Below, one piece after another: positions 44,404 to 53,512 of a stretch of 64,000 nt of DNA (positions within the stretch are counted from its first letter, which is position 1; each line of letters begins with the position of its first letter). The position numbers were made by a program, and so were the translations under genes. Below the pieces are notes generated by a model that had not been told where the DNA came from, made no database searches, and saw nothing but the letters and a program-made list of their open reading frames with translations. Source of the stretch: Saccharothrix deserti. GTDB lineage: Bacteria; Actinomycetota; Actinomycetes; Mycobacteriales; Pseudonocardiaceae. Location of the stretch: the NCBI RefSeq assembly GCF_009769385.1, contig NZ_VKAB01000011.1, forward strand, positions 124,001 to 188,000, read 5' to 3'.

Positions 44404-45585
44404 CGGCGCGCCTTCACCGCGCGCTTCGCGATCGCCCACCGGTGGGTCTCGGACGGGCCGTCGTAGATGCGGAACGGCCGGACCTCCCGGTACAGGCGGG
44501 ACAGCGCGACGTCACCGGAGACGCCGAGCGCCCCGCACACCTGCACCGACCGGTCGACCACGCGGTTCACCGCCTCGGACACGAACGTCTTGGCGATCGA
44601 CGTGTGCTGCGCGCCCGGCCTGCCCTGGTCGAGTTCCCAGCAGGCACGCCACAGCAGCGCGCGGCTCGCCTCGATGTCGATCTCCGAGTCGGCCAGGAGT
44701 TGTTGCACCATGCCGAGTTCGGCGAGCGGCCGGCCGAAGGCGGACCGGGAGGCCGCGCGGTCGAGTGCGATGTCCCGCGCCCGCCGGGCCACGCCCAGCC
44801 ACCGCATGCAGTGCGTCAGGCGGGCGGGCCCGAGGCGGACCTGGGCGTAGGCGAAACCCTGGTCGACCTCGCCGAGCACCTGGTCGTCGGACACCTCGCA
44901 GCCGTCGAACAACACCTCGCTGTGGCCCGCGAACAGCCCTTCGTCGAGCGTGTCGATGTTCCGCACGATCTTCATGCCGGGGTTGTCCGCGTCGACCAGG
45001 AACATGGTCGCCCCACCGGCTGAACCCGGCTCGCCGCTCGTGCGCGCCATGCAGATCGCGAACGCCGCGCCGTCGGCCCCGCTGATGAACCACTTCCGGC
45101 CGTCGATGCGCCAACCGCCGGCGACGCGGGTCGCGGTGGTGGCGAGAGCGCGCGGATCGGACCCGGCGCCGGGCGAGGGTTCCGTCATCGCGAAGCACGA
45201 GCGGACGGCACCGGCCGCGAGCGGCCCGAGATACCGCTCCCGCTGCCGGTCGTCCGCGACCACGTGCAGCAGGTGCGTGTTGCCCTCGTCGGGCGCCGCG
45301 CAGTTGAGCGCGAGCGGCCCGAACAGCGAGTACCCCGCTTCCTCGAACACGACCGCCTGACCGCGCAGATCGAGCCCGAGACCACCCCACTGCCGGGCCA
45401 CGTGCGGCGCGAACACCCCGGCCTCCCCTCGCCGCCTCCTGGAGCCGTGTGCGCAGTGCCTCGGGACCGTCGTGCAGCACACCGCCGTGCGCTCGTTCCT
45501 CGGGGATGACCACGTCGCGGACGAACCGCGCCGTGCGGTCGGCCAACTCCGCGACCTCGTCGTCGATCTCGAACCCGATGGCCAC
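44400..45585 (-). pseudogene. Acyl-CoA dehydrogenase, single-base frameshift
   Basis: GTG 45585 follows GAGGGAGCG and starts VAIGFEIDDEVAELADRTAR. At about 45428 the frame breaks in an AGGGGAGG tract; the rest (EAGVFAPHVARQWGGLGLDL to IYDGPSETHRWAIAKRAV) is in the next frame. Deleting one G gives a normal 394-aa enzyme with CFAMTEPSPGAGSDPRAL and a full C-terminus. It is either newly inactivated or a read error. Operator E lies 40 bases upstream, so it headed a leftward operon with the truncated kinase. Confidence 0.85.
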
Positions 45586-45624
45586 TACCGCTCCCTCGAT
45601 ACCCGCTCGCGAGTGTGCCGCGAC

Positions 45625-45639
45625 CCTAACTGAATTCAA
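45625..45639 (-). promoter_or_regulatory. Island operator site E
   Basis: On the minus strand TTGAATTCAGTTAGG matches the shared operator at 12 of 15 positions of site C. It is the outermost copy and marks the right border of the island. Confidence 0.65.
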
Positions 45640-45809
45640 CTTAGTCGTCCACCGGCGTGGTCACGTCGACGGCGACCCTTCGCCGGTGCTCCAGGGGCCG
45701 AGCCGAGCGTGGCGAGAGCGCGCTTCCAATCCGAAGCGGTCTCGCGGAAGCCGCGACATGTGGTTGCGAAGATTGCTCGGCAGACGACCGTGTGTGCAAC
45801 TATCTGGTC

Positions 45810-46250
45810 GTGGATGCCACCGACTGGGCAATCATCGCCGAGTTGGAGCGTGATGGGCGGCTGACGAACGTCGAGTTGGCCCATCGGGTCGGGCTCACCA
45901 CCGGGCCGTGCCTGCGGCGCGTTCAGCGGCTGGAAGCCGACGGCGTCATCCGCGGCTACCGGGCCGTCATCGACCCCGCCGCCGTGGGGCGGTCGTTCGA
46001 GGTGCTGCTCGACCTCACCCTCGAAGCCCAGGACGCGGACACGGTCGGGCACTTCGAGCAGACCATGGCGCAGGCGTCGGAGGTCGTCGAGTTGCGCAGG
46101 CTGTTCGGCAGCCCGGACTACTTCGTGCGCGTGGCCGTCGCCGATCTGGCCGCCTACGAGACGTTCCTCAGCCGGCACGTGATGACCATTCCCCGCGTCG
46201 AGCGCGTCATCTCCCGTTTCACGATGAAGACCATCAAGCCCGCCCGGTAG
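45810..46250 (+). CDS. Lrp/AsnC-family regulator
   Basis: About 146 aa with an N-terminal helix-turn-helix (DWAIIAELERDGRLTNVEL to LRRVQRLEADGVIRGY) and a C-terminal RAM/AsnC domain ending PRVERVISRFTMKTIKP. The GTG at 45810 gives the family's usual length; upstream in-frame residues to 45657 are cysteine-rich and atypical. It stands alone between the island and the small paired genes. Its target, possibly an amino-acid gene elsewhere, is unknown. Confidence 0.88.
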   Translation: MDATDWAIIAELERDGRLTNVELAHRVGLTTGPCLRRVQRLEADGVIRGYRAVIDPAAVGRSFEVLLDLTLEAQDADTVGHFEQTMAQASEVVELRRLFGSPDYFVRVAVADLAAYETFLSRHVMTIPRVERVISRFTMKTIKPAR

Positions 46251-46377
46251 CGGCCTCGACCGGGTCGTGGTCGGGCGCCAAGGGTTCGCCAAGGTTCGGG
46301 CAACGTGCCGCCAAAGGGTGCGAGCAACCCTCTGCCGCACAGGCGCGAGAAGCGCCCGGAGCCCAGGAGGGATACCG

Positions 46378-46536
46378 ATGGCGAAGATCATCCGCTGCGA
46401 CGACGGCGTCGTCCTTCGCGGCGAGACCGACGAGGAACTGCTGGCCGCCGCGTTCGCGCACATCCGCGACGCGCACCCGGAGCTGGACGGGTCCCTGACC
46501 CGCGAACAGCTGCTCGCGATGGCCGTCCAGGAGTGA
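46378..46536 (+). CDS. Small DUF1059-like protein, copy 1
   Basis: This 52-aa protein starts MAKIIRCDDGVVLRGETDEE and ends SLTREQLLAMAVQE. It has a short beta-hairpin followed by an alpha-helix with a DAHPEL segment, as in DUF1059 proteins. GGAGGG lies 7 bases before the ATG. It faces a very similar gene on the other strand (46627-46785). Function unknown. Confidence 0.78.
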   Translation: MAKIIRCDDGVVLRGETDEELLAAAFAHIRDAHPELDGSLTREQLLAMAVQE

Positions 46537-46626
46537 ACCACCACGGCGCGGGCCGGGCCGCGCTGAAGCACGCGATGACCGTGGCCGCCCCCCTGATGCG
46601 GGGGTGGCCAGGGCGCGTGCGCGTCG

Positions 46627-46785
46627 TCAGTCGACGGTCTCCGCCATCGAGAGCAGCTGTTCGCCCGAGATGGTGCCGACGAGCTGTGGGTGTGCGGTGC
46701 GGATGTGGTCGTTGGCGGCGGCGAGCAGTTCCTCGTCCGTCCCGCCCCGGACCACGTACCCGCACTCGCAGGTGATGATCTTCAT
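46627..46785 (-). CDS. Small DUF1059-like protein, copy 2
   Basis: This 52-aa paralogue of the facing gene begins MKIITCECGYVVRGGTDEEL and ends SGEQLLSMAETVD. The shared core (RGxTDEELLAAA, then HIRxAHPxL) is unmistakable. Extra cysteines (CECG) may bind metal. Its start is 41 bases from the divergent SARP gene, which could control it. Confidence 0.78.
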   Translation of the reverse strand: MKIITCECGYVVRGGTDEELLAAANDHIRTAHPQLVGTISGEQLLSMAETVD

Positions 46786-46826
46786 CGAACGGGCCTCCGC
46801 CTCCCATAATGGACGCGGAGGCTGCC

Positions 46827-47576
46827 ATGGACCAGAGCCCTTCGCCCCGGATCCAGCTGTGCGGACGGTTCGCCGTCGAGGTGGGCGGCAGGCCGGTCGA
46901 GGGCCTGCGCGGGAGGCAGTGCAGGCCGCTGCTGGGCTACCTGGTGCTGCACCGGCCCCGGCCGGTGCAGCGGTCCGAGCTGGTCGACGCCCTGTGGGGC
47001 GAGCAGCCGCCGCCGGCGGCGGACTCGGCGCTCTCGGCCCTGCTGTCCAACCTGCGGCACGTCCTGGGGTGGGAGCTGAGCGCGCGGAGCGAGGTCCGGC
47101 TCCGCGTTCCGGACGGCACGTTCGTCGACGCGGAGGCGGCCGTCGAGAACGTGCACTCGGCCGAGGCCGCACTGCACACGGGCGACATGACCACCGCCTA
47201 CGCGACGGCTCTCATCGCGAACTACATCACCCGCCGGACGTTCCTCCCGGGTTTCGACGCACCGTGGATCGAGCGGTGGCGCAGACTGCTCGCCGACGTC
47301 CGGCTGCGCGCGGTGGAGGCCTTCGCGACCGCCGCGCTGGCCATCGGCGGCTCGGAGCTCGCCGGCGCCGACCGGGCCACCCGTGAGCTGGTCGAGCTGG
47401 CCCCCTACCGGGAAAGCGCGCAGGAGCTGCGGATGCGCGTGCTGTCCGCGCTCGGCAACACGGCCGAGGCCCTGCTGGGCTACGAGGCGTTCCGGCACCG
47501 GTTGCGCGACGACCTGGGGGTGGACCCCGGCACGCGGCTGCAGGCGGCGCACCGGGAGCTGCTGACCGGCTCCTGA
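46827..47576 (+). CDS. Small SARP/AfsR-type transcriptional activator
   Basis: This 249-aa protein has an OmpR-like winged helix (IQLCGRFAVEVGGRPVEGL to about residue 90) and a bacterial transcriptional activator domain (to residue 245, ending DDLGVDPGTRLQAAHREL). That is the size of pathway-specific SARPs such as ActII-4. GCGGAGG lies 5 bases before ATG 46827; an ATG at 46809 is in frame but has no ribosome site. Its regulon might be the nearby cluster, about 30 kb away, or local genes. Confidence 0.88.
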   Translation: MDQSPSPRIQLCGRFAVEVGGRPVEGLRGRQCRPLLGYLVLHRPRPVQRSELVDALWGEQPPPAADSALSALLSNLRHVLGWELSARSEVRLRVPDGTFVDAEAAVENVHSAEAALHTGDMTTAYATALIANYITRRTFLPGFDAPWIERWRRLLADVRLRAVEAFATAALAIGGSELAGADRATRELVELAPYRESAQELRMRVLSALGNTAEALLGYEAFRHRLRDDLGVDPGTRLQAAHRELLTGS

Positions 47577-47706
47577 GCACGCACCCTTGATCGCGTCCAT
47601 CGGAAAATCGGTTCCAAGTCCACATCGGAGCCCCTACACTTCGGCCGGACAACGCGCGCTGACTCGATTTGCGCAGCGCGCCCGTGACGGATGAGGGGAG
47701 CCGGCC

Positions 47707-47823
47707 GTGCGCTACCGCACCGCTGTCGTCGTTCCCCCGTCGCGTTACGAGGTGATCCTGGTGTCTCCCGGAGTCCGGTGCCGGCCGCGCGGCCCGCTCC
47801 GGAGCGTCGTGACGAACGCCTGA
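47707..47823 (+). CDS. Possible 38-aa leader ORF upstream of the EF-G paralogue
   Basis: GTG 47707, behind GAGGGGAG, encodes an arginine- and valine-rich peptide (MRYRTAVVVPPSRYEVILV and on) ending 129 bases before the EF-G-like start. Genes for ribosome-acting resistance proteins are often controlled by such leaders. Only position and ribosome site support it. The rest of 47577-47952 shows no gene. Confidence 0.3.
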   Translation: MRYRTAVVVPPSRYEVILVSPGVRCRPRGPLRSVVTNA

Positions 47824-47952
47824 CCTTCCCCCTGCACGGCCGTGATTCGGCCGGTCGGTCCCCCTTGCGCCGCAACGGGTTCCGCAGGGCACGGGTGTGT
47901 TCGTCCGGAATCGCGCCGACCTGATCCGGATCACCTCGAAAGGCGCTGTGCC

Positions 47953-50010
47953 GTGCGCACCGACCTGCACCTCCACCACACGCTCCCGCTGACCGGCGTC
48001 CGCAACCTCGGCATCCTGGCCCACGTCGACGCCGGCAAGACCACCCTCACCGAACGAGTCCTGTACGTCACCGGCACGACCTACAAACGCGGCGAGGTCC
48101 ACGACGGCACCACCGTCACCGACTTCGACTCCCAGGAACGCGACCGCGGCATCACCATCTTCGCCGCGGCCGTGAGCTGCACGTGGGACGACCACCGGAT
48201 CAACCTGATCGACACACCCGGCCACGTCGACTTCTCCGGCGAGGTCGAACGCTCGCTCCGGGTGCTCGACGGCGCGGTCGTGGTGTTCGACGGTGTCGCG
48301 GGCGTCGAGCCGCAGAGCGAGTCGGTCTGGCGACAGGCCGACCTGCGAGGCGTGCCGCGGATCGCGTTCGTCAACAAGCTGGACCGGGCCGGCGCCGACC
48401 TCGACACGGTCGTGGCGTCGATCCGCGAGCGGCTGCACCCGGTTCCGCTGGTGGTCCAACTCCCGATCGGCAAGGAGGACGGGTTCGTCGGCGTCGTCGA
48501 TCTCGTGCAGATGCGGTCGTTGGTGTGGACCGAGGGTGGCGACGAGTTCGGGGAAGGGCCTGTGCCGGAGGCGTTGCGGGACGAGGCGCACCGACGGCGA
48601 CGACTGCTGGAGGAAGCGGTGGCGGAACTCCACCCGGCCGCGCTGGAGGAGTTCTGCGCGGAGTCCGCGGTCTCGGCGCGGACGTTGACGTCCGCGTTGC
48701 GCGACCTGACCCGCACCGGCGACGGCGTGGTCGTGCTGTGCGGATCGGCTTACCGCAACCGCGGGGTCGAACCGCTGCTGGACGCGGTCGTGGCCTACCT
48801 GCCTTCACCCTTGGACGTGCCGCCGGTGCGCGGTGTCCGGGGCGACGCTACGCACGAGCGGGCCGCGGACCCGACCGGGCCGTTCGCGGCGCTGGTGTTC
48901 AAGGTGAACTCGACCACGACGGGCCGGTTGACGTACCTCCGCGTGTACTCGGGGACGCTCCACAAAGGAGAGGCGGTGTTGGACGCCGGAGCCGGGCGCG
49001 TCGAGCGGATCGGCAGGATCCTGCGGGTCCAGGCGGATCGGCACGCGTCGGTGCCCCTGGCGGTGGCCGGGGACATCGTCGCGGTGGTCGGGCTGAAGTC
49101 GGCGCGCGCCGGGGCGACCCTCTGCGCGCCCACGGCTCCTCTGGTGCTGGAACCACTGACGGCGGCGGCTCCGGTCGTCTCCGTCGCGGTCGAGCCGCGC
49201 ACGGGTGCGGAGACCGACCGGTTGATGTCGGCCCTGGCGCAGTTGGTGGAGGAAGACCCGACGCTGGCGGTCAGGACGGACGGCGAGACCGGTCAGACCG
49301 TGCTGTCCGGAATGGGTGAGCTGCACCTGGAGGTGGCGGTGGAGAAGGTGCGCCTCGACCACCGGCTCGACCTCGCCGTCGGGCGGACGAGGGTGGCCTA
49401 CCGCGAGACGGTTGCCCGCGGTGTCTCCGGATTCGTCTACCGGCACGTCAAACAGGAAGGAGGTGCGGGACAGTTCGCCCACGTCGTCCTCGACACGGAG
49501 CCGATGGAGATCGCCCCTGGTGCGGTCGAGTTCGATTTCCGGTCGACCGTCACCGGTGGTCGGGTTCCGCGGGAGTACGTGCGAGCGGTGGAGGCGGGCT
49601 GTCGGGACGCGCTGGCCGAAGGACCTCTCGGCGGCCATCCCGTGACCGGACTGCGGGTCACGCTGACCGATGGGGCGACCCACCCCAAGGACTCCTCGGA
49701 GATGGCGTTCCGCACCGCGGGCAGGCTCGCGCTCCGGGACGCCCTGCGCGCCGGCACGATGGCGCTGCTGGAGCCGGTCGCCGAAGTCACGGTCACCGTG
49801 CCCGACGGCAACGTGGGCAGCGTGCTCGGTGACCTCGCGGCTCGACGCGGCCGGATCCTCGGGTCCGCCGCACGTGCCGGCACGACGGTGATCACGGCGA
49901 GCGTGCCGCTGGCCGAACTGTTCGGCTACGCGACCCGACTGCGCAGCCGGACCCAGGGCCGGGGAACGTTCACCACCCGCCTGACCGGCTACGCCCCGGC
50001 GCCGATGTAA
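47953..50010 (+). CDS. Elongation factor G paralogue
   Basis: This 685-aa translational GTPase has G1 [10 protein letters not shown]2 RGITIF, G3 DTPGHVDF, G4 NKLDRAG and all five EF-G domains, close in order to EF-G (about 700 aa). Opening and switch sequences fit EF-G better than Tet(M)/OtrA. Primary fusA sits with rpsL-rpsG-tuf in actinomycetes; none of these is here, so this is a second copy. Paralogues of this kind can be specialised or confer self-resistance to ribosome-directed antibiotics; no direct sign decides. GTG 47953 follows AAAGG. Confidence 0.88.
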   Translation: MRTDLHLHHTLPLTGVRNLGILAHVDAGKTTLTERVLYVTGTTYKRGEVHDGTTVTDFDSQERDRGITIFAAAVSCTWDDHRINLIDTPGHVDFSGEVERSLRVLDGAVVVFDGVAGVEPQSESVWRQADLRGVPRIAFVNKLDRAGADLDTVVASIRERLHPVPLVVQLPIGKEDGFVGVVDLVQMRSLVWTEGGDEFGEGPVPEALRDEAHRRRRLLEEAVAELHPAALEEFCAESAVSARTLTSALRDLTRTGDGVVVLCGSAYRNRGVEPLLDAVVAYLPSPLDVPPVRGVRGDATHERAADPTGPFAALVFKVNSTTTGRLTYLRVYSGTLHKGEAVLDAGAGRVERIGRILRVQADRHASVPLAVAGDIVAVVGLKSARAGATLCAPTAPLVLEPLTAAAPVVSVAVEPRTGAETDRLMSALAQLVEEDPTLAVRTDGETGQTVLSGMGELHLEVAVEKVRLDHRLDLAVGRTRVAYRETVARGVSGFVYRHVKQEGGAGQFAHVVLDTEPMEIAPGAVEFDFRSTVTGGRVPREYVRAVEAGCRDALAEGPLGGHPVTGLRVTLTDGATHPKDSSEMAFRTAGRLALRDALRAGTMALLEPVAEVTVTVPDGNVGSVLGDLAARRGRILGSAARAGTTVITASVPLAELFGYATRLRSRTQGRGTFTTRLTGYAPAPM

Positions 50011-50021
50011 CCGGCGACGAC

Positions 50022-50049
50022 GGCCCGCCCATCCACCGATGGGCGGGCC
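50022..50049 (+). terminator. Terminator after the EF-G paralogue
   Basis: GGCCCGCCCATC (50022-50033) pairs perfectly with 50038-50049, a 12-bp stem with a 4-base loop, 12 bases after the stop codon. Confidence 0.88.
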
Positions 50050-50239
50050 TCGCCGTTCAGCGATGCCCGCTTTTCGTCGGTCTCCCGCCAAGGAAATCGC
50101 CAAACCCGCGAGGACAACCCCTTATGGACACGCGGGTCTGTGCATGCCACTCTTCTCGCTGCCCGACGGGACACCGCCCGTGACCGGCCGACAGGTCGTC
50201 GCGAACCCCGCCCCTGTGACCTTCGTGGAGAGACTCGCC

Positions 50240-51655
50240 GTGTCGAGACGCTGGCTCTTCCTGTCCGTCGTCGCCGTGGTCATCGCCTCCGCTGTGGGGG
50301 TCGCAGTGTGGACAGCGTCCGCCGACGAGACCGCCGCACCGGTTCCCGACAACACGGCGGTCGCGCACAGCGGCGAGTGCCCCACCGGCCCCGAGTCGGC
50401 CAAGTGTGCGTCGACCACCAGCGCGCCGGCCTCGCCATCGCCGACGACCACCACCGCGCCCCCGACCACCACGGTGACCTCGGTCCCGCCGGCGGCGGCG
50501 GACTGCGGGAGGCCGGCCGGCGCATCGCCGGTGGTGAACGTGACCGACGTGAACGTGGGGGTTCCCGTTACCGGCTACGGGCGGGAAGGGGACACCGAAC
50601 CGCTGCCCATGGCGATCGCGGCCACGCCTCTCGGTGATTCCTGGGTCGCGTGGTTGGGCACCGACAGCCGGGTCTACCTGGGCAAGCTCGACTGCGCCGA
50701 CCGGCTGGTCGGGACGCCCACCAGTTTCGAGGGCATCGACCTCCAGGACGTCCAAGCCGACCGCGACGGCGGTGTCGTGCTGCTCACCCGCCGGGGCGAG
50801 TGCCACGACGGACCGTTGTGCGGCGGCGCGTCCAGCCCGTGCAACACCATGTGGATGATCCGCTTCGACAACTCGGGTCAGCAGGTCTGGGCACGCCAGG
50901 TCACGAACCTCGACGAGCGCCGCGGCGGCTACGACGACGGCGCCCGGTTCATCTGGTGGTACCAGCACCACGGCCGCCTGGCCTTCGACGGCACGAACTA
51001 CGCGGCGTACTTCGGCGTCGCCATCACCGTCCGGAACGGCAACTGCGTCGACATCCACGAGGGCGACCGGATGCAGGTGGTCGACGCGAACGGGTCCCTG
51101 GTCCCCGGACACCCCGACGGCTTCGAAGTGGGTTGCAGCCACAGCTGGACGGCACGCGTGGTGTGGGACCCGCGCACCGGTCACTACGTGAGGGTCTGTG
51201 CCACGGACAACGGGTGCCGCATCGCGCAGCCGAACCCCTACCGCACGGTGGCCGCCGGCACCTGCGACGGCACCTTGTTCGGTGGTGACCTCGTCCTGGC
51301 GAGCACCCCCGGCTACTGGACCGCGTGGAGCCAGGGCGGCCAGGCGCGTCTCTCGCACTTCACCAACGGCCAAGCCGACAACACCATCACCACCGCCGCC
51401 CGATCGAGTCACCCGCACCTGGTGGGCTACGGGACCGGTCGGATGCTGCTGGCCTGGGAAACGGGCACCTCGATGGCCGCGCAGGTGTACGACGCGGGCA
51501 GCGGCAAGACCGTGGGCAGTCAGTTCACCATCAACGCGCGGGACCACGACTACCAGGCGTTCAAGGCCTACGCCGACGGCAGCGTCGCCTACCCGGCCGC
51601 CGGCGGCAACACCACGTCGATCCGGATCGCGCGCGTGATGCCGCTCGGCAGCTGA
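50240..51655 (+). CDS. Membrane-anchored surface protein, probable beta-propeller
   Basis: About 471 aa. An N-terminal hydrophobic helix (RRWLFLSVVAVVIASAVGVAV) is followed by a Ser/Thr/Pro-rich linker (to about residue 85) and a C-terminal domain rich in Trp, Gly and paired Cys with recurring strand-turn patterns (WVAWLGTDSRVYLGKLDC, WTAWSQGGQARLSHF), suggestive of a propeller. The GTG at 50240 follows GGAGAGA; ATG 50144 would add 32 residues before the membrane helix. No enzymatic motif was recognised. Secreted or tethered; function unknown. Confidence 0.7.
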   Translation: MSRRWLFLSVVAVVIASAVGVAVWTASADETAAPVPDNTAVAHSGECPTGPESAKCASTTSAPASPSPTTTTAPPTTTVTSVPPAAADCGRPAGASPVVNVTDVNVGVPVTGYGREGDTEPLPMAIAATPLGDSWVAWLGTDSRVYLGKLDCADRLVGTPTSFEGIDLQDVQADRDGGVVLLTRRGECHDGPLCGGASSPCNTMWMIRFDNSGQQVWARQVTNLDERRGGYDDGARFIWWYQHHGRLAFDGTNYAAYFGVAITVRNGNCVDIHEGDRMQVVDANGSLVPGHPDGFEVGCSHSWTARVVWDPRTGHYVRVCATDNGCRIAQPNPYRTVAAGTCDGTLFGGDLVLASTPGYWTAWSQGGQARLSHFTNGQADNTITTAARSSHPHLVGYGTGRMLLAWETGTSMAAQVYDAGSGKTVGSQFTINARDHDYQAFKAYADGSVAYPAAGGNTTSIRIARVMPLGS

Positions 51656-51674
51656 TCCGGCTCGGCAACTGATC

Positions 51675-51706
51675 CGGCACGGCACCGAACCGGCACGGCA
51701 CCGAAC
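51675..51706. repeat. Tandem 16-bp direct repeat
   Basis: CGGCACGGCACCGAAC occurs twice in a row (51675-51690, 51691-51706), just after the surface-protein gene. The rest of 51656-51830 shows no gene. Confidence 0.7.
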
Positions 51707-51830
51707 GCGTCGGACCGCGACGGATCCGCCGCACCGTCCCGGACAAGGCCGACCACGTCCGCAACCGTGAGAAGGCGGCTTCGGTGGCGGTCGGCCGCCG
51801 AAGTCCGCCCCCCGGGTGACTACCGGTGGT

Positions 51831-52037
51831 TCAGTTGCTGATGGCGGGCATGGTTCGGCGGTAACGGGTGTCGGTGAGTTGGGGGACGAGGAAGGCGGCG
51901 ATGTCCGGGCGGGTCATCGCGGAGCCGATCTTGTCGTGGCCCAGGAAGCCGGACTTGATCCGACCGGTGGCGGGTTTGGTGACCGGGTTCGTGATCCGGC
52001 CGATGGCACCGGTCGCACCGAAGACGGTGACGCGCAT
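51831..52037 (-). pseudogene. NmrA-like gene with most of its middle deleted
   Basis: The frame starts MRVTVFGATGAIGR, a perfect Rossmann motif, and jumps to a tail (PDIAAFLVPQLTDTRYRRTM) typical of the end of NAD(P)-binding NmrA-like proteins. At 68 aa against about 210 it lacks most of the fold. It lies 31 bases downstream of the DoxX gene in the same operon. Confidence 0.7.
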
Positions 52038-52068
52038 GAGGGTCCTTGTGTGGGTCAGAGGTCGGGGG

Positions 52069-52440
52069 CTAGATGGCGTAGGGGCCGAAGCGACCCCAGG
52101 CGACCACGGCCGCCAGGACCAGCAGGACGGCGTTGAAGGCGATCGCGGAGAGTTCCTCGCGGCGGACGTGGATAAGCGCGGCGAGGATCATCGTGATCAC
52201 CAGCCCGGAGGCGGCCAGCGGGGTGAGGACGGGGGCGATACCGGTGGCCGCGGGCAGGATCAGCCCCAGAGCGGCGGCGAACTCCACGATGCCGATGAGG
52301 CGGACGGTGGTGGGGGAGAAGTCGGCGACCCACGGCATCTTTTCGACGAGCTTGTCCTTGGGCTGGGTGGACTTCATGACACCGGCCATCGCGAACATGG
52401 CGGCGAGCACGGCCTGGACGATCCACAGGAAGACGTTCAC
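52069..52440 (-). CDS. DoxX-like membrane protein
   Basis: This 123-aa protein has four hydrophobic helices and the DoxX-like opening MNVFLWIVQAVLAAMFAMAG, then MPWVADFSPTTVRLIGIVEF. It starts at GTG 52440. DoxX proteins are linked to redox or membrane stress; partners here are broken SDR and NmrA-like genes, so its operon has lost its enzymes. Confidence 0.85.
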   Translation of the reverse strand: MNVFLWIVQAVLAAMFAMAGVMKSTQPKDKLVEKMPWVADFSPTTVRLIGIVEFAAALGLILPAATGIAPVLTPLAASGLVITMILAALIHVRREELSAIAFNAVLLVLAAVVAWGRFGPYAI

Positions 52441-52488
52441 GGGGAGCGGGGATCCTTCGGGTCGGAACGGGGAGGGGAGTGCTCGGGG

Positions 52489-52566
52489 TCAGCCGCGGCT
52501 GCCGAAGACCTTGGCGGTGGACAGCCCCATGCCGGGGCCGGCCCCGACGATGGCGAGCGTGGGCAC
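52489..52566 (-). pseudogene. SDR N-terminal remnant upstream of DoxX
   Basis: GTG 52566 encodes VPTLAIVGAGPGMGLSTAKVF and stops after 25 codons. This is the cofactor-binding start of an SDR whose remainder is gone. It would have been the first gene of the DoxX operon. Confidence 0.6.
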
Positions 52567-52657
52567 GATCGGTTCTTTCTTCCGGTAGTGCGGGTGTTCC
52601 GGGAGCGGGTCGGTAAATGGAACGCCCCTTCCCGTTTCCGCGTCAGCCTAACAACAG

Positions 52658-52679
52658 AAGTGGTCCCGTTGTTCCACTT
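52658..52679. promoter_or_regulatory. Inverted repeat between the DoxX operon and a regulator remnant
   Basis: AAGTGG (52658-52663) and CCACTT (52674-52679) form an inverted repeat; an AACAAC/GTTGTT pair overlaps it. The place is right for an operator of the divergent regulator remnant. Confidence 0.4.
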
Positions 52680-52694
52680 AGCTGCAGTGGGGGC

Positions 52695-52817
52695 ATGACA
52701 CAGTCCGTCACTTCACCTGAAAGCCCAGGTCAACAGGCCGTTGGTCGAGGCCCCGACCCCCGCCGCGCTCTACCGCGCCATGACCCGGCTGGCGCGCGCC
52801 GCGTCGCAGACCTCCTG
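52695..52817 (+). pseudogene. Remnant of a small regulator gene
   Basis: ATG 52695 opens TQSVTSPESPGQQ. A second frame then reads PLVEAPTPAALYRAMTRLAR before TGA. Position, divergent from the DoxX operon, suggests a MarR/HxlR-like regulator reduced to fragments. Identification is weak. From here to 53061 no other gene was seen. Confidence 0.3.
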
Positions 52818-53061
52818 AAGCCCTGGATTCGGGGGCGACCCGCGCGGACCGCATCCGTGGATGCAGCTCGTCTGCGTCGTCCGAGTCCGCCGTGCTGTGA
52901 CTCGGATGCACGTCGGGGGCGTTGATCGGGCGGCGCGTTGCGGCAACGCGACTCACCTGAATGGCCTAATGCGGTGTGGGTCGAGCGGATGCAGACTGAC
53001 CAATTGAGATGGGCGGTTGGGTGGGGGCGGGCGTTCGGCCGGTGCGCAGGTGGAGGTCGTC

Positions 53062-53490
53062 ATGGTCGAGATCGAGGTGGAAGGCCCGGAGGATCGGGGC
53101 CTGCGGCAGTACCTGCGGCTGATCGCCAGGCGGCTGGGGATCGATCTGGAGTCGTGCTGGTACGAGTGCGCGCCGGCCGCCACCGCCTACATCGCGTTGG
53201 ACGAGCGGCTGCCGCTGCATCCGGACAACGACCTGGCGTTGGTCTGGGACGAGTACACCGGGTGGTGCGCCGGGATCGAGGTCGGCAGGGGAGCGGAACT
53301 CGTGGCGCTGACGTACCTGGGGCCGCCGGTGCTGCCATCTCCGGAAGCGGTGACGGTGTTCGTCTCCGACCTGATCGCCGGCAGGCGCCCCGACCACCCC
53401 GAACCGCCCGACATGCCGACGCAGGGCGGAGACGACCTCGCCGACCTGCTCGCGCACTACGCCGTCGGAGAGCTCGCCGGTATCCTTTGA
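53062..53490 (+). CDS. DUF6292-like protein
   Basis: This 142-aa protein has the opening GLRQYLRLIARRLGIDLESC, central LALVWDEYTGWCAGIE and a C-terminal helix. This resembles the actinobacterial DUF6292 family, often found beside conservon and regulator genes. GGAGG lies 5 bases before ATG 53062. Function unknown. Confidence 0.7.
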   Translation: MVEIEVEGPEDRGLRQYLRLIARRLGIDLESCWYECAPAATAYIALDERLPLHPDNDLALVWDEYTGWCAGIEVGRGAELVALTYLGPPVLPSPEAVTVFVSDLIAGRRPDHPEPPDMPTQGGDDLADLLAHYAVGELAGIL

Positions 53491-53512
53491 CGCGGATCGC
53501 AGGGTTCGGGTG

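Noticed and set aside
25732..45639. KstR/KstR2 cholesterol regulon
   Set aside because: The operator lacks the half-sites I know for KstR and KstR2, and hallmark genes (HsaC, KshA, Mce4) are absent.
47953..50010. Tet(M)/OtrA-type ribosomal protection protein
   Set aside because: The first 120 residues, switch regions and C-terminal domains follow EF-G more closely than Tet(M), so it was called an EF-G paralogue. Resistance is kept only as a hypothesis.
50104..50137. Inverted repeat ACCCGCG/CGCGGGT upstream of the surface protein
   Set aside because: Seven-base arms 20 bases apart, within a possible alternative N-terminal coding extension; too weak to call an operator or terminator.
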